64,000 bases of DNA from Acidobacteriota bacterium (GCA_021730945.1 JAKFYH010000049.1:83855-147854); one strand, 5' to 3'. Positions 17,028 through 28,076 are shown, numbered from the stretch's first letter. Program-made: numbers and translations. The notes: a model not told the origin generated them from the sequence alone.

Positions 17028-18554
17028 GTGGCCATCGACACCAGCCGCGATCTCGTCGATCGATTCCTTCATGATGCAGCGCACTATCCCGGCGGCCACG
17101 CGGCCGGCGTGGTGCGGCCGCGCACGGTGTCGGAGCTATCCGATTTCCTGCGCGCCAGCCTTCCGCGCGGCGCCCGGCTACTGGCAGTGGGCGCGCAGTC
17201 GTCGTTGACCGGCGGCGCGACACCGCTCGGCGACGTGGTGCTCAGCACCGAGCGGCTGGCGGATCTTCAGGTGGAAGGCGATCGCGTTCGCGTGGGAGCC
17301 GGCGTCACGCTCCAGGTGATTCAGGACACGCTGGCACTCTCCGGCCGCTGGCTGCCGCCAGTCCCCACCTATCTCGGCGCGACCGCCGGCGGTGCCGTGG
17401 CCACGTGCGCGGCCGGTGCGGCCACGTTCAAGTACGGCACCATTCGCGGCTGGGTCGAGGCTCTCACCGTGGTGCTGGCCAGCGGCGAGGTGCTGGAGGT
17501 GAGGCGTGGCGAACGGCGGGCCGCCAGCCTCGTGCCGCTGCCCGCGCTCCGCATGCCGGCGGTCCCCAAGAGCTCGGCCGGATACTTCATTGCCGCCGAC
17601 ATGGACCTGGTGGATCTGTTCATCGGGTCGGAAGGCACCCTCGGGGTGATTGCCGGCGTGGAGTTGCGGACCGCGCCCGAACCCGCGGCGCGCTGTCACG
17701 TCCTGGTGCCGGTCGATGATGAGGAGATCGGGATTCGCCTGGTGGCCGAGCTGCGCGCGGCCGCCCAAGCGACCTGGCAAAGCCATGATCCACTGGGTGT
17801 CGATATTGCCGCCATTGAGCACCTCGACGCCCGCTCCCTGGCCGTAGTCCGCGAGGACGGCGTCGATCGCAAGCTCGACCTCGCCTTGCCTTCAGGTGCC
17901 GGCATCGTCCTGCTGATCGAGATGGAACTGCCACCGGCGGATCCGGCCGAGTGGTGGCGGCAACTGGAGACTGTCCGCGACGAAGCGTCGATCGATGCAC
18001 CGCTGCGCCGCTTGTGCCGGTTGCTCGACGCGCACGGCGCGCTCGACGCCGCCGAGGTCGCGTTGCCCGGCAACCGCGTCCGCGCCGCGGCCTTTGCCCA
18101 GTTGCGCGAGGCGGTGCCCGCGGGCGTCAACCGCCGCGTGGCCCTCGCCCAGTCGCAGGTCGACTCGTCCATCCATAAGACCGCCGCCGACATGATCGTC
18201 CCGTTCGATCGGTTTGCCGACATGATGCGCGCCTGCCGGCGCCTGTTCGCCGAGCGCGAGCTTGACCTCGCGGTGTGGGGGCATATCTCGGACGGCAATG
18301 TGCATCCCAATGTCATTCCGCACGGCGCCGGCGACGTGATCAGGGGACAGGAGGCGATCCTGGCCCTGGGTGATGCGGTCATTGCCATGGGTGGCAGTCC
18401 GCTGGCCGAACATGGCGTCGGCCGCAATCAGGTGAAGCAGGAACTGCTCCGGCGCCTCCATGGCGACGAGGGGATTGCCGCCATGCGCGCGATCAAGCGC
18501 GCACTCGATCCCAACTCGGTCCTCGCGCCCGGAGTGGTTTTCCCGCCACAATAG
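17028..18554 (+). CDS. FAD-linked oxidase (GlcD / D-lactate dehydrogenase type)
   Basis: 508 residues from GTG at 17028. An N-terminal FAD_binding_4 (VAO/PCMH) domain has GARLLAVGAQSSLTGGATPLG for pyrophosphate binding and ATAGGAVATCAAGAATFKYG; FAD-oxidase_C follows, with VDSSIHKTAADMIVP, WGHISDGNVHPNVIP (metal-binding His) and EHGVGRNQVK at the end. This matches D-2-hydroxyacid dehydrogenases of the glycolate oxidase GlcD group, which oxidise D-lactate or glycolate at the membrane. It is the first gene of an operon with otsB, otsA and GH15, the reason for which is unclear. Confidence 0.88.
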   Translation: MAIDTSRDLVDRFLHDAAHYPGGHAAGVVRPRTVSELSDFLRASLPRGARLLAVGAQSSLTGGATPLGDVVLSTERLADLQVEGDRVRVGAGVTLQVIQDTLALSGRWLPPVPTYLGATAGGAVATCAAGAATFKYGTIRGWVEALTVVLASGEVLEVRRGERRAASLVPLPALRMPAVPKSSAGYFIAADMDLVDLFIGSEGTLGVIAGVELRTAPEPAARCHVLVPVDDEEIGIRLVAELRAAAQATWQSHDPLGVDIAAIEHLDARSLAVVREDGVDRKLDLALPSGAGIVLLIEMELPPADPAEWWRQLETVRDEASIDAPLRRLCRLLDAHGALDAAEVALPGNRVRAAAFAQLREAVPAGVNRRVALAQSQVDSSIHKTAADMIVPFDRFADMMRACRRLFAERELDLAVWGHISDGNVHPNVIPHGAGDVIRGQEAILALGDAVIAMGGSPLAEHGVGRNQVKQELLRRLHGDEGIAAMRAIKRALDPNSVLAPGVVFPPQ

Positions 18555-18558
18555 CCAG

Positions 18559-19338
18559 ATGCTGGATGAAGTGAAGGCGGCCGTCCTGGCCCGCCCCGCT
18601 GACAGCGCTTTCGTGCTCCTGCTCGACTTCGATGGCACGCTGGCGGAGTTCAACCCCGATCCGGCGGCGCCGCGGTTGACACCGGCCCGGTGGGACCTGA
18701 TCGAAGGCATCTCGCGGCAGCCCGGGGTCTCGGTGGGGATTGTCAGCGGCCGCCGCCTTGATGACTTGCGCGCGCGCACGAGGCTGCCCGACCGCGTTTA
18801 CCATGCAGGGCTCCATGGGCTCGAAATCGAGATCGAGGGCCGCCACATCGATCATCCCGACCTGCACAACGCGACCGATCGTCTCGACGGCCTGGCCGAC
18901 ACCCTGCGTCGCCTGACGGTGGAGTTTCCCGGATCGCTGATCGAGGACAAGCGTGCCAGTGTCGCCGTGCACACGCGCGGCATGGCCGCGGGCGATCGGG
19001 AAAAGGTGTTCAACCGTGCCGAGATCCTGGCGGTGCCCTGGATGGCCGAGGGTCTGGTCCGCCGGCTCGAGGGCAACGCCGTGGTCGAGTACCTGCCGAA
19101 TATCGGCGGGCACAAAGGTGAAGCGACGCGCTGGATCGTCGCTGATGTCGAGGCCCGCAGCCAACGCCAGGCGTGGGTCACCTACATTGGCGATGACATC
19201 ACGGACGAGGACGCGTTCAAGGCGATCGTCGAGGGCATCAGTGTGCTGGTGGGCCTCAGGCCGACGGCCGCCACCCACAAGGTGAACGGCATTGCCGAGG
19301 TCGATCAGCTCTTGAGATGGCTGGCGGCCAGGGGATAA
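18559..19338 (+). CDS. otsB: Trehalose-6-phosphate phosphatase
   Basis: 259 residues from ATG at 18559, four bases after the preceding stop. A HAD hydrolase with the nucleophile motif LLLDFDGTLAEF, motif II GIVSGRRLDDL, the cap domain, motif III Lys in GGHKGEATRW and motif IV YIGDDITDEDAF. It dephosphorylates trehalose-6-phosphate to trehalose in the cytoplasm. The order otsB-otsA and the tight spacing make this an OtsAB biosynthetic operon for a compatible solute. Confidence 0.95.
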   Translation: MLDEVKAAVLARPADSAFVLLLDFDGTLAEFNPDPAAPRLTPARWDLIEGISRQPGVSVGIVSGRRLDDLRARTRLPDRVYHAGLHGLEIEIEGRHIDHPDLHNATDRLDGLADTLRRLTVEFPGSLIEDKRASVAVHTRGMAAGDREKVFNRAEILAVPWMAEGLVRRLEGNAVVEYLPNIGGHKGEATRWIVADVEARSQRQAWVTYIGDDITDEDAFKAIVEGISVLVGLRPTAATHKVNGIAEVDQLLRWLAARG

Positions 19339-19355
19339 GGTCAGAAGACTTCAAG

Positions 19356-20872
<1,517 letters not shown>

Positions 20873-20876
<4 letters not shown>

Positions 20877-22660
20877 CTCCCATTCCGCTCCACCATGGAG
20901 CGATCGGCAACGGCCGCGTGCTGGCGCTGGTCGGCCCCGATACCAGCATCGACTGGCTGTGCCTGCCGCGGTTTGACAGCCCGTCGGTGTTTGCCCGCCT
21001 GTTGGACCAGGAGCGTGGCGGGTCGTGGGCGTTTGCACCGGTCGAGTCCTTCACGACCGAGGCCGGCTACGTGCGCAACACCAATGTGGTGCGCACCGAG
21101 GTGACCTGCGCCGACGGCCGGTTCGAGATTCTCGATTTCGCGCCGCGCATCCTCGACGGCTACCGGGTCGACGCGCCGGTCGAAATCTGCCGGCTGCTCC
21201 GGCCGCTCGAGGGAACGCCGCTCGTCCAGGTGCGGTTCGATCCGCGACCTGACTACAGTCGCGCCGGCATCGAGGTGGTGGTGGCCGGCGACGGCCTGGA
21301 GGTGGTCGGCGGCCCCACGCGGTTGTACCTGACGTCGAACGTGCCGGCGCCCTACATCATTGACGGCACGCCGTTCCGGGTCGATCGCCCGCGGTTCTTT
21401 TCACTGAGTGCCGGCCGGCCCCCCGGCGTCGATTCGGGACCGGCCGCCGAAACGGCGCTGGAACAGACCATTCGTGGCTGGCGGGTGTGGGCCCGGACCT
21501 GCGCATTACCCTCGTTCGCGGCCGAGGCCGTGTTGCGCTCGGCCCTGTGCCTCAAGCTCCACGCCTACACCGACACCGGCGCCATCATCGCCGCCGCCAC
21601 CACCAGCATCCCCGAGGCCATTGGCTCGGGCCGCACCTGGGACTACCGCTACTGCTGGCTGCGCGATGCCGCGTTTGTCGTCGAAGCGTTACGGCGGCTG
21701 AGCCACCTGGCGGAAGGCGAAGGGTTTGTCCGCTTCCTGCGCGACATGGCCGACACCGGCCCGCTGCAGCCGATCTACGGCATCACCGGCAAGCGCAACC
21801 TGGACGAGGAGACCGTGCCGCAACTGCGGGGCTACGACGGCGTCGGTCCGGTTCGCATCGGCAACGCCGCCTACGTGCAGCAGCAGCACGATGTGCACGG
21901 CGAGATGGTGCTCTGCCTCGAGACCATGCTGACCGACCCGCGAGTGGTGTGGGAGGACCCGTCGCTGGCGCCCCTGTTGGTGCGCCTGGTCGACCGGGCC
22001 ATGGCCGCGTCATCGGTCGTCGACACCGGACTGTGGGAGTACCGCACCCAGCCCAGGCACTACACATTCTCGAAGGCCATGTGCTGGGTGGCGGCGCACC
22101 GAGGCGCGAAGCTGGCCGACTACTTCGGCATGCCCGATCGCGCGCACGAATGGCGGACCTGGGCCGATGCGGAGCGGCCGCGGATCCTCAAGCAGGCGTA
22201 CAACAGCGAACTGGGATTCTTCACCCAGGCCCTCGATGGCCAGTTTCCTGACGCCTCCAACCTGCTGCTGCCGCAGCTGGGCCTCATCGACCCGGCCGAC
22301 CCGCGTTTCCGGTCCACCGTCCGCGCCTATGAACGGCTGTTGGCACCCGATGGCCTGATGCTGCGCTACAAGCACCTCGATGACTTTGGCCACACCACCA
22401 GCGCCTTCTCGATCTGTTCGTTCTGGTGGGCCGAGGCGCTGGCCATGATGGGCGAGGTGGACGAGGCCGTCGCGTTGTTCAACCGCCTGGCCGGTTACGC
22501 CAATCCCCTCGGGCTGTACTCCGAGGACATTGACCCGGCGACCGGCGAGCTGCTCGGCAATTTCCCCCAGGCCTACACCCACGTCGGGCTGATTCACGCC
22601 GCCATCACCATCGGCGAGATTCTCGACGCGCGGCACGGTTCGTTCCGCGCCTGGACCTGA
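20873..22660 (+). CDS. Glycoside hydrolase family 15 (trehalase or glucoamylase)
   Basis: About 595 residues. The first canonical start is GTG at 20918, but the conserved GH15 N-terminal strand (HHGAIGNGRVLALVGPDTSI) is already being encoded upstream of it, with no ATG, GTG or TTG in frame. A CTG at 20873 overlaps the otsA stop (CTGA) and has GGAGAG six bases upstream, so it is the likely start. Family motifs: DWLCLPRFDSP, the (alpha/alpha)6 barrel with WDYRYCWLRDAAF, the catalytic acid region DTGLWEYR, and FPQAYTHVGLI near the end. Next to otsBA, a trehalase role is plausible; glucoamylase is the alternative. Confidence 0.88.
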
Positions 22661-22710
22661 CCGAGGCTGTCCACCGGGCACAACTTTCGTCCCAACTCCA
22701 TGGTGCGTGC

Positions 22711-22716
22711 TATGGT
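22711..22716 (+). promoter_or_regulatory. Candidate -10 box (TATGGT) for the DUF5916 gene
   Basis: TATGGT lies 12 bases before the ATG at 22729, implying a leader of about 5 bases with no Shine-Dalgarno. The 68-base gap contains nothing else recognisable. Confidence 0.35.
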
Positions 22717-22728
22717 CAAAAATCGATC

Positions 22729-25116
22729 ATGCGATTGGTCTTTCTGCTTCTGGCGGCGGTAGCCGCGTCCTTACCCGTGGCCGCGCAGCCCTCCGCGCCG
22801 GCGAGTGCGCCAGTGCCGGACCGCAGCTACAACGGGCGTGCGGGCCGGCTCGATGTCGTGCCTCCGCGGCTCGATCACGCCATCGAGGTTGATGGCCGGC
22901 TCGACGAAGCTGTGTGGGCGCAGGCCGCCGTGCTGGGCGGCTTCTCGCGCTACGCGCCGGTCGATGGCGCGCTGGCCGACGACGCCACCGATGTCCTCGT
23001 GTGGTATTCGCCCACCGCCCTGCATTTCGGAATTCGCGCATCGGCGCCGGCCGGTTCGGTGCGCGCGACCCTGGCCGACCGCGACCGCATCCAGTCCGAC
23101 GACCACGTGATCCTCTTTCTCAGCACTTATAACGACGGCCGGCAGGCCTTTGTCTTCGGCGTCAATCCGCTGGGTGTGCAGTTGGACGGCGCGCTGTCGG
23201 AAGGCACGCGCGGCAGTGGCGGCGGCTTCAGCGGCCTCGCCCAGGGACGGGAGACGCCGGACCTCAACCCCGACTATGTGTTTCAGTCGAAAGGCCGCGT
23301 GACCGCGACCGGTTACGAAGTGGAGGTGCGCATCCCCTTCAAAAGCATTCGCTACCAGGCCGCGGCGCAGCAGGATTGGGGCATTCACGTCACTCGCGTC
23401 ATCCCCCAGCGCGGCATCGAGGACAGTTGGGCGCCAGCCAAGCGAGAGGCCTCGTCATTCCTTGCGCAGGCCGGCCACTTGAAGGCGCTGACCGACCTTC
23501 GCCGCGGCCTCGTGCTCGACTTGAATCCGGTGGCGACAGCCAAGCTCGACGGCCAAACCGGCGCCGACGGCTGGAGCTACGACCCATCCCGTCCCGAGAT
23601 CGGCATGAACTTGCGATGGGGCATCACGCCCAACCTGACGATGAACGGCACCGTGAACCCGGACTTCTCGCAGGTGGAATCAGACGCCGGCCAGTTCAGC
23701 TTCGATCCGAGGCAGGCGCTGTTCTTCCCGGAGAAGCGGCCGTTCTTTCTCGATGGCATCGAGCAGTTCGCCACGCCCAACAACCTGATCTACACCCGGC
23801 GCGTGGTGGCGCCGATTGCGGCCGCCAAGATCACGGGCAAGGTCACCGGCCGCACCAACCTGGCCTTCCTGTCGGCGGTGGACGATGCGGCGCTGTCGGC
23901 GAGCGGTGAAGACCATCCGGTGTTCAACATCCTGCGCGTGCAACAGGATGTCGGGGCCCGCTCGAAGGCGGCGCTGGTCTACACCGATCGCATTGACGGC
24001 AACCGCTCGAACCGGGTGATCGGCGCCGATGCACGGCTGCTCTGGAACAACATCTACAGCGTCACGGTGCAGGGCGCCCTCAGCCGCACCGCCACGCCTT
24101 TTGCGGTGACCACCGCGCCGCTGTGGCAGGGCGTGTTCGCCCGCACCGGCCGCCGGTTCGCCGTGCGTTATACCGCTCGTGGCGTCGACCCGGATTTTCG
24201 CGCCGCGGCCGGCTTCATTTCCCGGACCGGCGTCGCTTCCGCCAATCTCAACCATCAGCTGATCACCTACGGCAAGCCGGGCAGCGTCCTCGACCGCTGG
24301 AGCAGCGACATCGTCCTCGACGGGACCTGGCAGTACGACGAGTTGATGGCGGGGCGGTCGTCGCAGGATCGCAAGCTGCACTTCAATAACAACTTTACGC
24401 TGCGCGGCGGCTGGCGGGTGGGCGGGTCGGTGCTGTTCGAGACGTTTGGCTATGACGGTGGCCTCTACTCGAACTACGTCCTGGGCCGCCCGGAGGGCGA
24501 TGGCCTGGAGTTCGTGCCGTTTGTCGGCGAGCCGCGATTGCCCAACCTGGACTACGTGTTCTCGGCAAATACCCCTCAGCGCGCCGGCGTGGAGTTCGAC
24601 GCACTCGTGCTCTGGGGCAAGGACGAAAATTTCTACGAGTGGTCGTCGGCCGACATCGTCTTCCTCAACCTCGGTGCGGCCTGGAGGCCCACCGAGCAAT
24701 TGCGCGTCGACGCCCGCTACCAGCTCCAGTCGTTCCGGCGGCGTAGCGACGGCTCGATTGTCGGCATTCGCCGCATCCCACGGTTGAAGGCGGAGTATCA
24801 ACTCAGCCGGTCGATCTTTGTCCGCATGGTGGGGGAGTTCAACAGCGACTGGCAGGACGACCTGCGAGACGACTCGCGCACCAACCTGCCGATCTATGTC
24901 CGCAATGCGGCGGGTGGCTACGACCGGGCGGCGAAGAGTTACGTGAAGTCGTTCCGCGCCGACTGGCTGTTCTCGTACCAGCCCACGCCCGGCACCGTGG
25001 TGTTTGCGGGCTATGGCAATACGCTCGCCGACCTCGACGAAGACCCGCGCACGTCGCGACTGCGTCGGACGGCCGACGGGTTCTTCCTGAAGGTGAGCTA
25101 CCTGTTCCGGATGTAA
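22729..25116 (+). CDS. CBM9-like / DUF5916 outer-membrane-type protein
   Basis: 795 residues with a Sec signal peptide (MRLVFLLLAAVAASLPVAAQ). Residues of about 45-200 form a CBM9-type carbohydrate-binding domain (IEVDGRLDEAVWAQA, DDHVILFLSTYND, YEVEVRIPFKSIRY). The C-terminal 550 residues match DUF5916: NPDFSQVESDAGQFSFDPR, FPEKRPFFLDG, YTRRVV, then many alternating beta strands ending FFLKVSYLFRM with a terminal aromatic-X-Met. That ending and the strand pattern suggest an outer-membrane beta-barrel. Ligand or transport role unknown. A strong RNA hairpin follows the stop. Confidence 0.85.
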   Translation: MRLVFLLLAAVAASLPVAAQPSAPASAPVPDRSYNGRAGRLDVVPPRLDHAIEVDGRLDEAVWAQAAVLGGFSRYAPVDGALADDATDVLVWYSPTALHFGIRASAPAGSVRATLADRDRIQSDDHVILFLSTYNDGRQAFVFGVNPLGVQLDGALSEGTRGSGGGFSGLAQGRETPDLNPDYVFQSKGRVTATGYEVEVRIPFKSIRYQAAAQQDWGIHVTRVIPQRGIEDSWAPAKREASSFLAQAGHLKALTDLRRGLVLDLNPVATAKLDGQTGADGWSYDPSRPEIGMNLRWGITPNLTMNGTVNPDFSQVESDAGQFSFDPRQALFFPEKRPFFLDGIEQFATPNNLIYTRRVVAPIAAAKITGKVTGRTNLAFLSAVDDAALSASGEDHPVFNILRVQQDVGARSKAALVYTDRIDGNRSNRVIGADARLLWNNIYSVTVQGALSRTATPFAVTTAPLWQGVFARTGRRFAVRYTARGVDPDFRAAAGFISRTGVASANLNHQLITYGKPGSVLDRWSSDIVLDGTWQYDELMAGRSSQDRKLHFNNNFTLRGGWRVGGSVLFETFGYDGGLYSNYVLGRPEGDGLEFVPFVGEPRLPNLDYVFSANTPQRAGVEFDALVLWGKDENFYEWSSADIVFLNLGAAWRPTEQLRVDARYQLQSFRRRSDGSIVGIRRIPRLKAEYQLSRSIFVRMVGEFNSDWQDDLRDDSRTNLPIYVRNAAGGYDRAAKSYVKSFRADWLFSYQPTPGTVVFAGYGNTLADLDEDPRTSRLRRTADGFFLKVSYLFRM

Positions 25117-25190
25117 CAGGAGGTCAGGAGGTCTAACAGGAGCGTAGAAGATCAGGAGGAAGCGTTTTCTGATCTCTTGATCTCTTGTTA
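25114..25190 (+). terminator. RNA hairpin terminator with G-U pairs after the DUF5916 gene
   Basis: Left arm 25114-25133 (TAACAGGAGGTCAGGAGGTC) pairs with right arm 25171-25190 (GATCTCTTGATCTCTTGTTA) over 20 positions. The only deviations are four G-U pairs, which hold in the + strand RNA but not in DNA or in the opposite transcript. Confidence 0.65.
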
Positions 25191-25213
25191 GTCTTTGTAG
25201 CCCGAAACCCGCC

Positions 25214-25219
25214 TATACT
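25214..25219 (+). promoter_or_regulatory. Leaderless-type -10 (TATACT) before kinase 1
   Basis: TATACT ends five bases before ATC at 25225, the codon where the kinase N-terminus should begin. The same layout with six bases occurs before kinase 2. Confidence 0.5.
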
Positions 25220-25224
25220 GCGGC

Positions 25225-27951
25225 ATCCCGCTGCCCACCGGCTCGCGCGTAGGTCCGTACGAGATTGTCGCGCCTCTCGGCACAGGCGGTATGGGGGAGG
25301 TGTATCGTGCCCGCGATGCGAAGCTGAATCGCGAGGTCGCGATCAAGGTGCTGCTTCCGTCAGTAGCCAACGATCCTGACCGCCTCGCGCGCTTCAGCCG
25401 TGAAGCGCAGGTGCTGGCGTCGCTCAATCACCCAAACATCGCGCACATCCACGGCCTCGAAGAGTCCGGTGGAGTCACCGCGCTCATCCTTGAGCTCGTT
25501 GAAGGCGAAGACCTCGCGCAGCGGATCGCGCGCGGTTCGATTCCGATCGATGAAGCGTTGCCGATCGCCCGGCAAATCGCCGAGGCGCTCGAAGCCGCGC
25601 ACGATCACGGCATCATTCATCGCGATCTGAAGCCGGCGAACATTAAGGTCCGTCCCGACGGCACGGTGAAGGTGCTCGACTTCGGACTCGCGAAAGCAAT
25701 CGATCGTTTGGAGGGCGATGGCTTTAGCCGTCGCCCGGCGGACGTCGCAAATTCGCCAACCCTGTCCATCCACGCCACCGAAGCCGGCATCATCCTCGGC
25801 ACTGCCGCTTACATGTCGCCCGAGCAGGCGAAGGGTAAGCCGGTCGACAAACGTGCGGACGTCTGGGCGTTTGGGGTCGTGCTCTACGAAATGCTCACTG
25901 GCGCGAAAGCATTTCCAGGTGAGGACATCTCCGACACGCTGGCGACGATGCTCAAGTTCGACCCGGACTGGAATCTGCTGCCCGCCGAGACACCGCCCGC
26001 GATCCGACGCCTGCTTAAGCGTTGCCTGATCAAGGATCCGAAATCGCGATTGCGCGAATGTGGCACCGCGATTGTTGAGATCGACGACGCGACGAGCGGC
26101 CAGTCGACCACCGTGGCCGACAACGAGCACGCGATAGGGCCACCGCAGTATCGCTGGCTGTTGCCGGCGATGGCCCTGGCGCTGATTGCCATGGTGGCAG
26201 TCACTGCCTGGTCGCTGTGGGGCGTTCGCGCGCCTGATGCGCCACAAGTGACCCGGCGCTTCACCATCGCGCTGCCAGACTCGCACGTGATGCCGCCATC
26301 GTCAGGCACCCTCCTGGCGATGGCGCCAGATGGCCGCACTTTGATTTACCGCGCTGGACAGAATAACGGCCCCTCACAGCTGTTTCGCCGGCCGCTCGAT
26401 CAGTTTGAAGCGTCGCCGATCGCCGGGACCGAGAGCGGCCGCGAACCGCTGTTCTTTTCGCCGGATGGCCAGTGGTTGGCGTTCCGCGCCGACGAAACGC
26501 TGAAGACAATTGCGATGGCGGGCGGGCCGCCGCGAACGCTGGCCGCGAAGACCGTCAACACGCGCGGCGGGGCCTGGGGTATGGACGGTCTCCTCATCTT
26601 CGGCGGCGACGCCCCGGGCAGCAGCCTGTTCACAATACCAGCCGCCGGCGGGGAGTTAACCCCAATTTCCAAACCGGACGGCGTGAATCGCGCCTGGTAT
26701 CCGCAGATCCTGGCCGGCGGCAAGGCCGTGCTGTACACACTCTCGACAAACGCGCCCGACACAGGCAGCCTTCACGTTCTGGATTTGGCCTCGCGCGAGT
26801 CCCGGCAAGTCTTGCCAAACGCCGTGGCTGGACGCGTGCTCCCGACCGGGCACCTGGTGTTTGTGCGTGGCGGCGGGTTGTGGGCCGTTCCCTTCGATCG
26901 CGACCGCGTCGAAACCACCGGCGCACCGGTTCCGGTCATCGAAGGCGTGCGGGTTGAAGGCGGCGGCGCCGTGCAGTACTCGGTCTCTGACGAAGGGACG
27001 CTGGCCTACATCCCCGGGGTCGAGGTGGTGAGCAGCATGAGGTCGGTGGTGATTGCGAATCGCGACGGCACCTCTGAGCCGTTGACCGCGCCCTCGCGCG
27101 ACTACCAGGACCTGGCATTGTCGCCCGATCAAACCCGTCTCGCCGTCGTGATCGGCGCCGGCATGGACTCTGATGTGTGGGTCCTGGAGATCGCGCGCGG
27201 CACCTTGACGCGCGTAACCAATGAGAGGGGGTATGAGGCCGGCCCGCTGTGGAGCCATGACGGCGCCTCGATTGTGTTTGCGTCGGTGCGGGAAGACAAG
27301 TGGACGATCGAACGCAAGGCGGCTGACGGCACCGGCAGTCCAGAGGTGCTCGCCGCCTTCGACAAACCTGCCCATGTTGAGCCCACGTCGTGGTCGCCGG
27401 ACGGACGCACGTTGCTGGTCGAGGTCGACGCCACGATGGTCAGCGTCAGCGCTGGGACCAAGGAGCCGCCGAAGCCACTGCTTCAGTCCGCGAGGCAAGC
27501 GGTGATCTCGCCAGATGGCCGCTGGGTGGCCTACGTTTCGCGGGAGAGCGGCTCGGCCCAGGTTTACCTGCAGCGTTTTCCCAGCCTGGGTGAGCGGCGA
27601 GTAATATCGGGCGCGCGGTCGACTTACGGTTACATGCCGATCTGGTCGCGCGATGGGAGCGAGCTGTTTTATCTGAGCGGTCCCAGCAGGGGACCCATTA
27701 ACGCGGTGATGCGCGCAAGCGTTCGCGTCGATCAGGCCGGCATGGTCGACATCGGCGCGCCCGTCCTGATGAGCGCGTTTACCTCCTACACAAAATCGAA
27801 CGCTTACCGTTCGTTTGACGTGACGCGCGATCGTCAGCGCCTGTTCGTGATTAGTAACAATCAGGCAGCCGTAGGCGATGGAGCTCTGCGCCGAATCAAC
27901 ATCGTCACGAACTGGTTTGAAGAGCTGAAGCGGCTGGTGCCGATCAGATGA
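25225..27951 (+). CDS. Receptor Ser/Thr protein kinase 1 with PD40 propeller, non-canonical start
   Basis: About 908 residues if read from ATC at 25225. Between the in-frame stop at 25198-25200 and the ATG at 25291 there is no ATG, GTG or TTG, yet the frame encodes the kinase beta-1 strand and glycine loop (GSRVGPYEIVAPLGTGGMGEV); the ATG is inside the loop. Kinase domain: AIKVLL lysine, HRDLKPAN at about residue 132, DFGLAK, then an activation segment carrying a repeat-derived insert, and AYMSPEQA. One TM helix at about 310-332 (LLPAMALALIAMVAVTAW), then an extracytoplasmic propeller of SPDG repeats. Hanks-type kinase with a possible ligand-sensing propeller. First gene of the array. Confidence 0.88.
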   Translation: MPLPTGSRVGPYEIVAPLGTGGMGEVYRARDAKLNREVAIKVLLPSVANDPDRLARFSREAQVLASLNHPNIAHIHGLEESGGVTALILELVEGEDLAQRIARGSIPIDEALPIARQIAEALEAAHDHGIIHRDLKPANIKVRPDGTVKVLDFGLAKAIDRLEGDGFSRRPADVANSPTLSIHATEAGIILGTAAYMSPEQAKGKPVDKRADVWAFGVVLYEMLTGAKAFPGEDISDTLATMLKFDPDWNLLPAETPPAIRRLLKRCLIKDPKSRLRECGTAIVEIDDATSGQSTTVADNEHAIGPPQYRWLLPAMALALIAMVAVTAWSLWGVRAPDAPQVTRRFTIALPDSHVMPPSSGTLLAMAPDGRTLIYRAGQNNGPSQLFRRPLDQFEASPIAGTESGREPLFFSPDGQWLAFRADETLKTIAMAGGPPRTLAAKTVNTRGGAWGMDGLLIFGGDAPGSSLFTIPAAGGELTPISKPDGVNRAWYPQILAGGKAVLYTLSTNAPDTGSLHVLDLASRESRQVLPNAVAGRVLPTGHLVFVRGGGLWAVPFDRDRVETTGAPVPVIEGVRVEGGGAVQYSVSDEGTLAYIPGVEVVSSMRSVVIANRDGTSEPLTAPSRDYQDLALSPDQTRLAVVIGAGMDSDVWVLEIARGTLTRVTNERGYEAGPLWSHDGASIVFASVREDKWTIERKAADGTGSPEVLAAFDKPAHVEPTSWSPDGRTLLVEVDATMVSVSAGTKEPPKPLLQSARQAVISPDGRWVAYVSRESGSAQVYLQRFPSLGERRVISGARSTYGYMPIWSRDGSELFYLSGPSRGPINAVMRASVRVDQAGMVDIGAPVLMSAFTSYTKSNAYRSFDVTRDRQRLFVISNNQAAVGDGALRRINIVTNWFEELKRLVPIR
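25713..25736 (+). repeat. REP-like palindrome in the activation segment of kinase 1
   Basis: GGGCGATGGCTT and TAGCCGTCGCCC are complementary at 10 of 12 positions. The surrounding 40 bases or so are identical to 32058-32081 and flanks in kinase 3. Encodes EGDGFSRRP between DFG and the SPE motif. Confidence 0.7.
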
Positions 27952-28076
27952 GCGTCACCATCGGCACCGGCATCGGTCCCCGCGAAAGTCTCTCCGCCCT
28001 CGGCGCAGATGGCTCCCTTCGGCGCGCTATTGGTCCGGGCGTTGAGCCTGACGGTCCAGGTATGCCGCCGGGGTGA
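27948..28076 (+). pseudogene. Decayed kinase N-terminus (remnant 1)
   Basis: The ATG overlaps the kinase 1 stop (ATGA). The 42-codon frame begins MSVTIGTGIGPRESLSALGADG, a degraded form of the kinase start (compare GPYEILSALGAGG), and then runs into unrelated residues and a TGA. Homology ends at the glycine loop. The 3' part overlaps the end of the opposite-strand toxin gene, suggesting that the toxin-antitoxin module replaced the rest of a former kinase. Confidence 0.6.
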
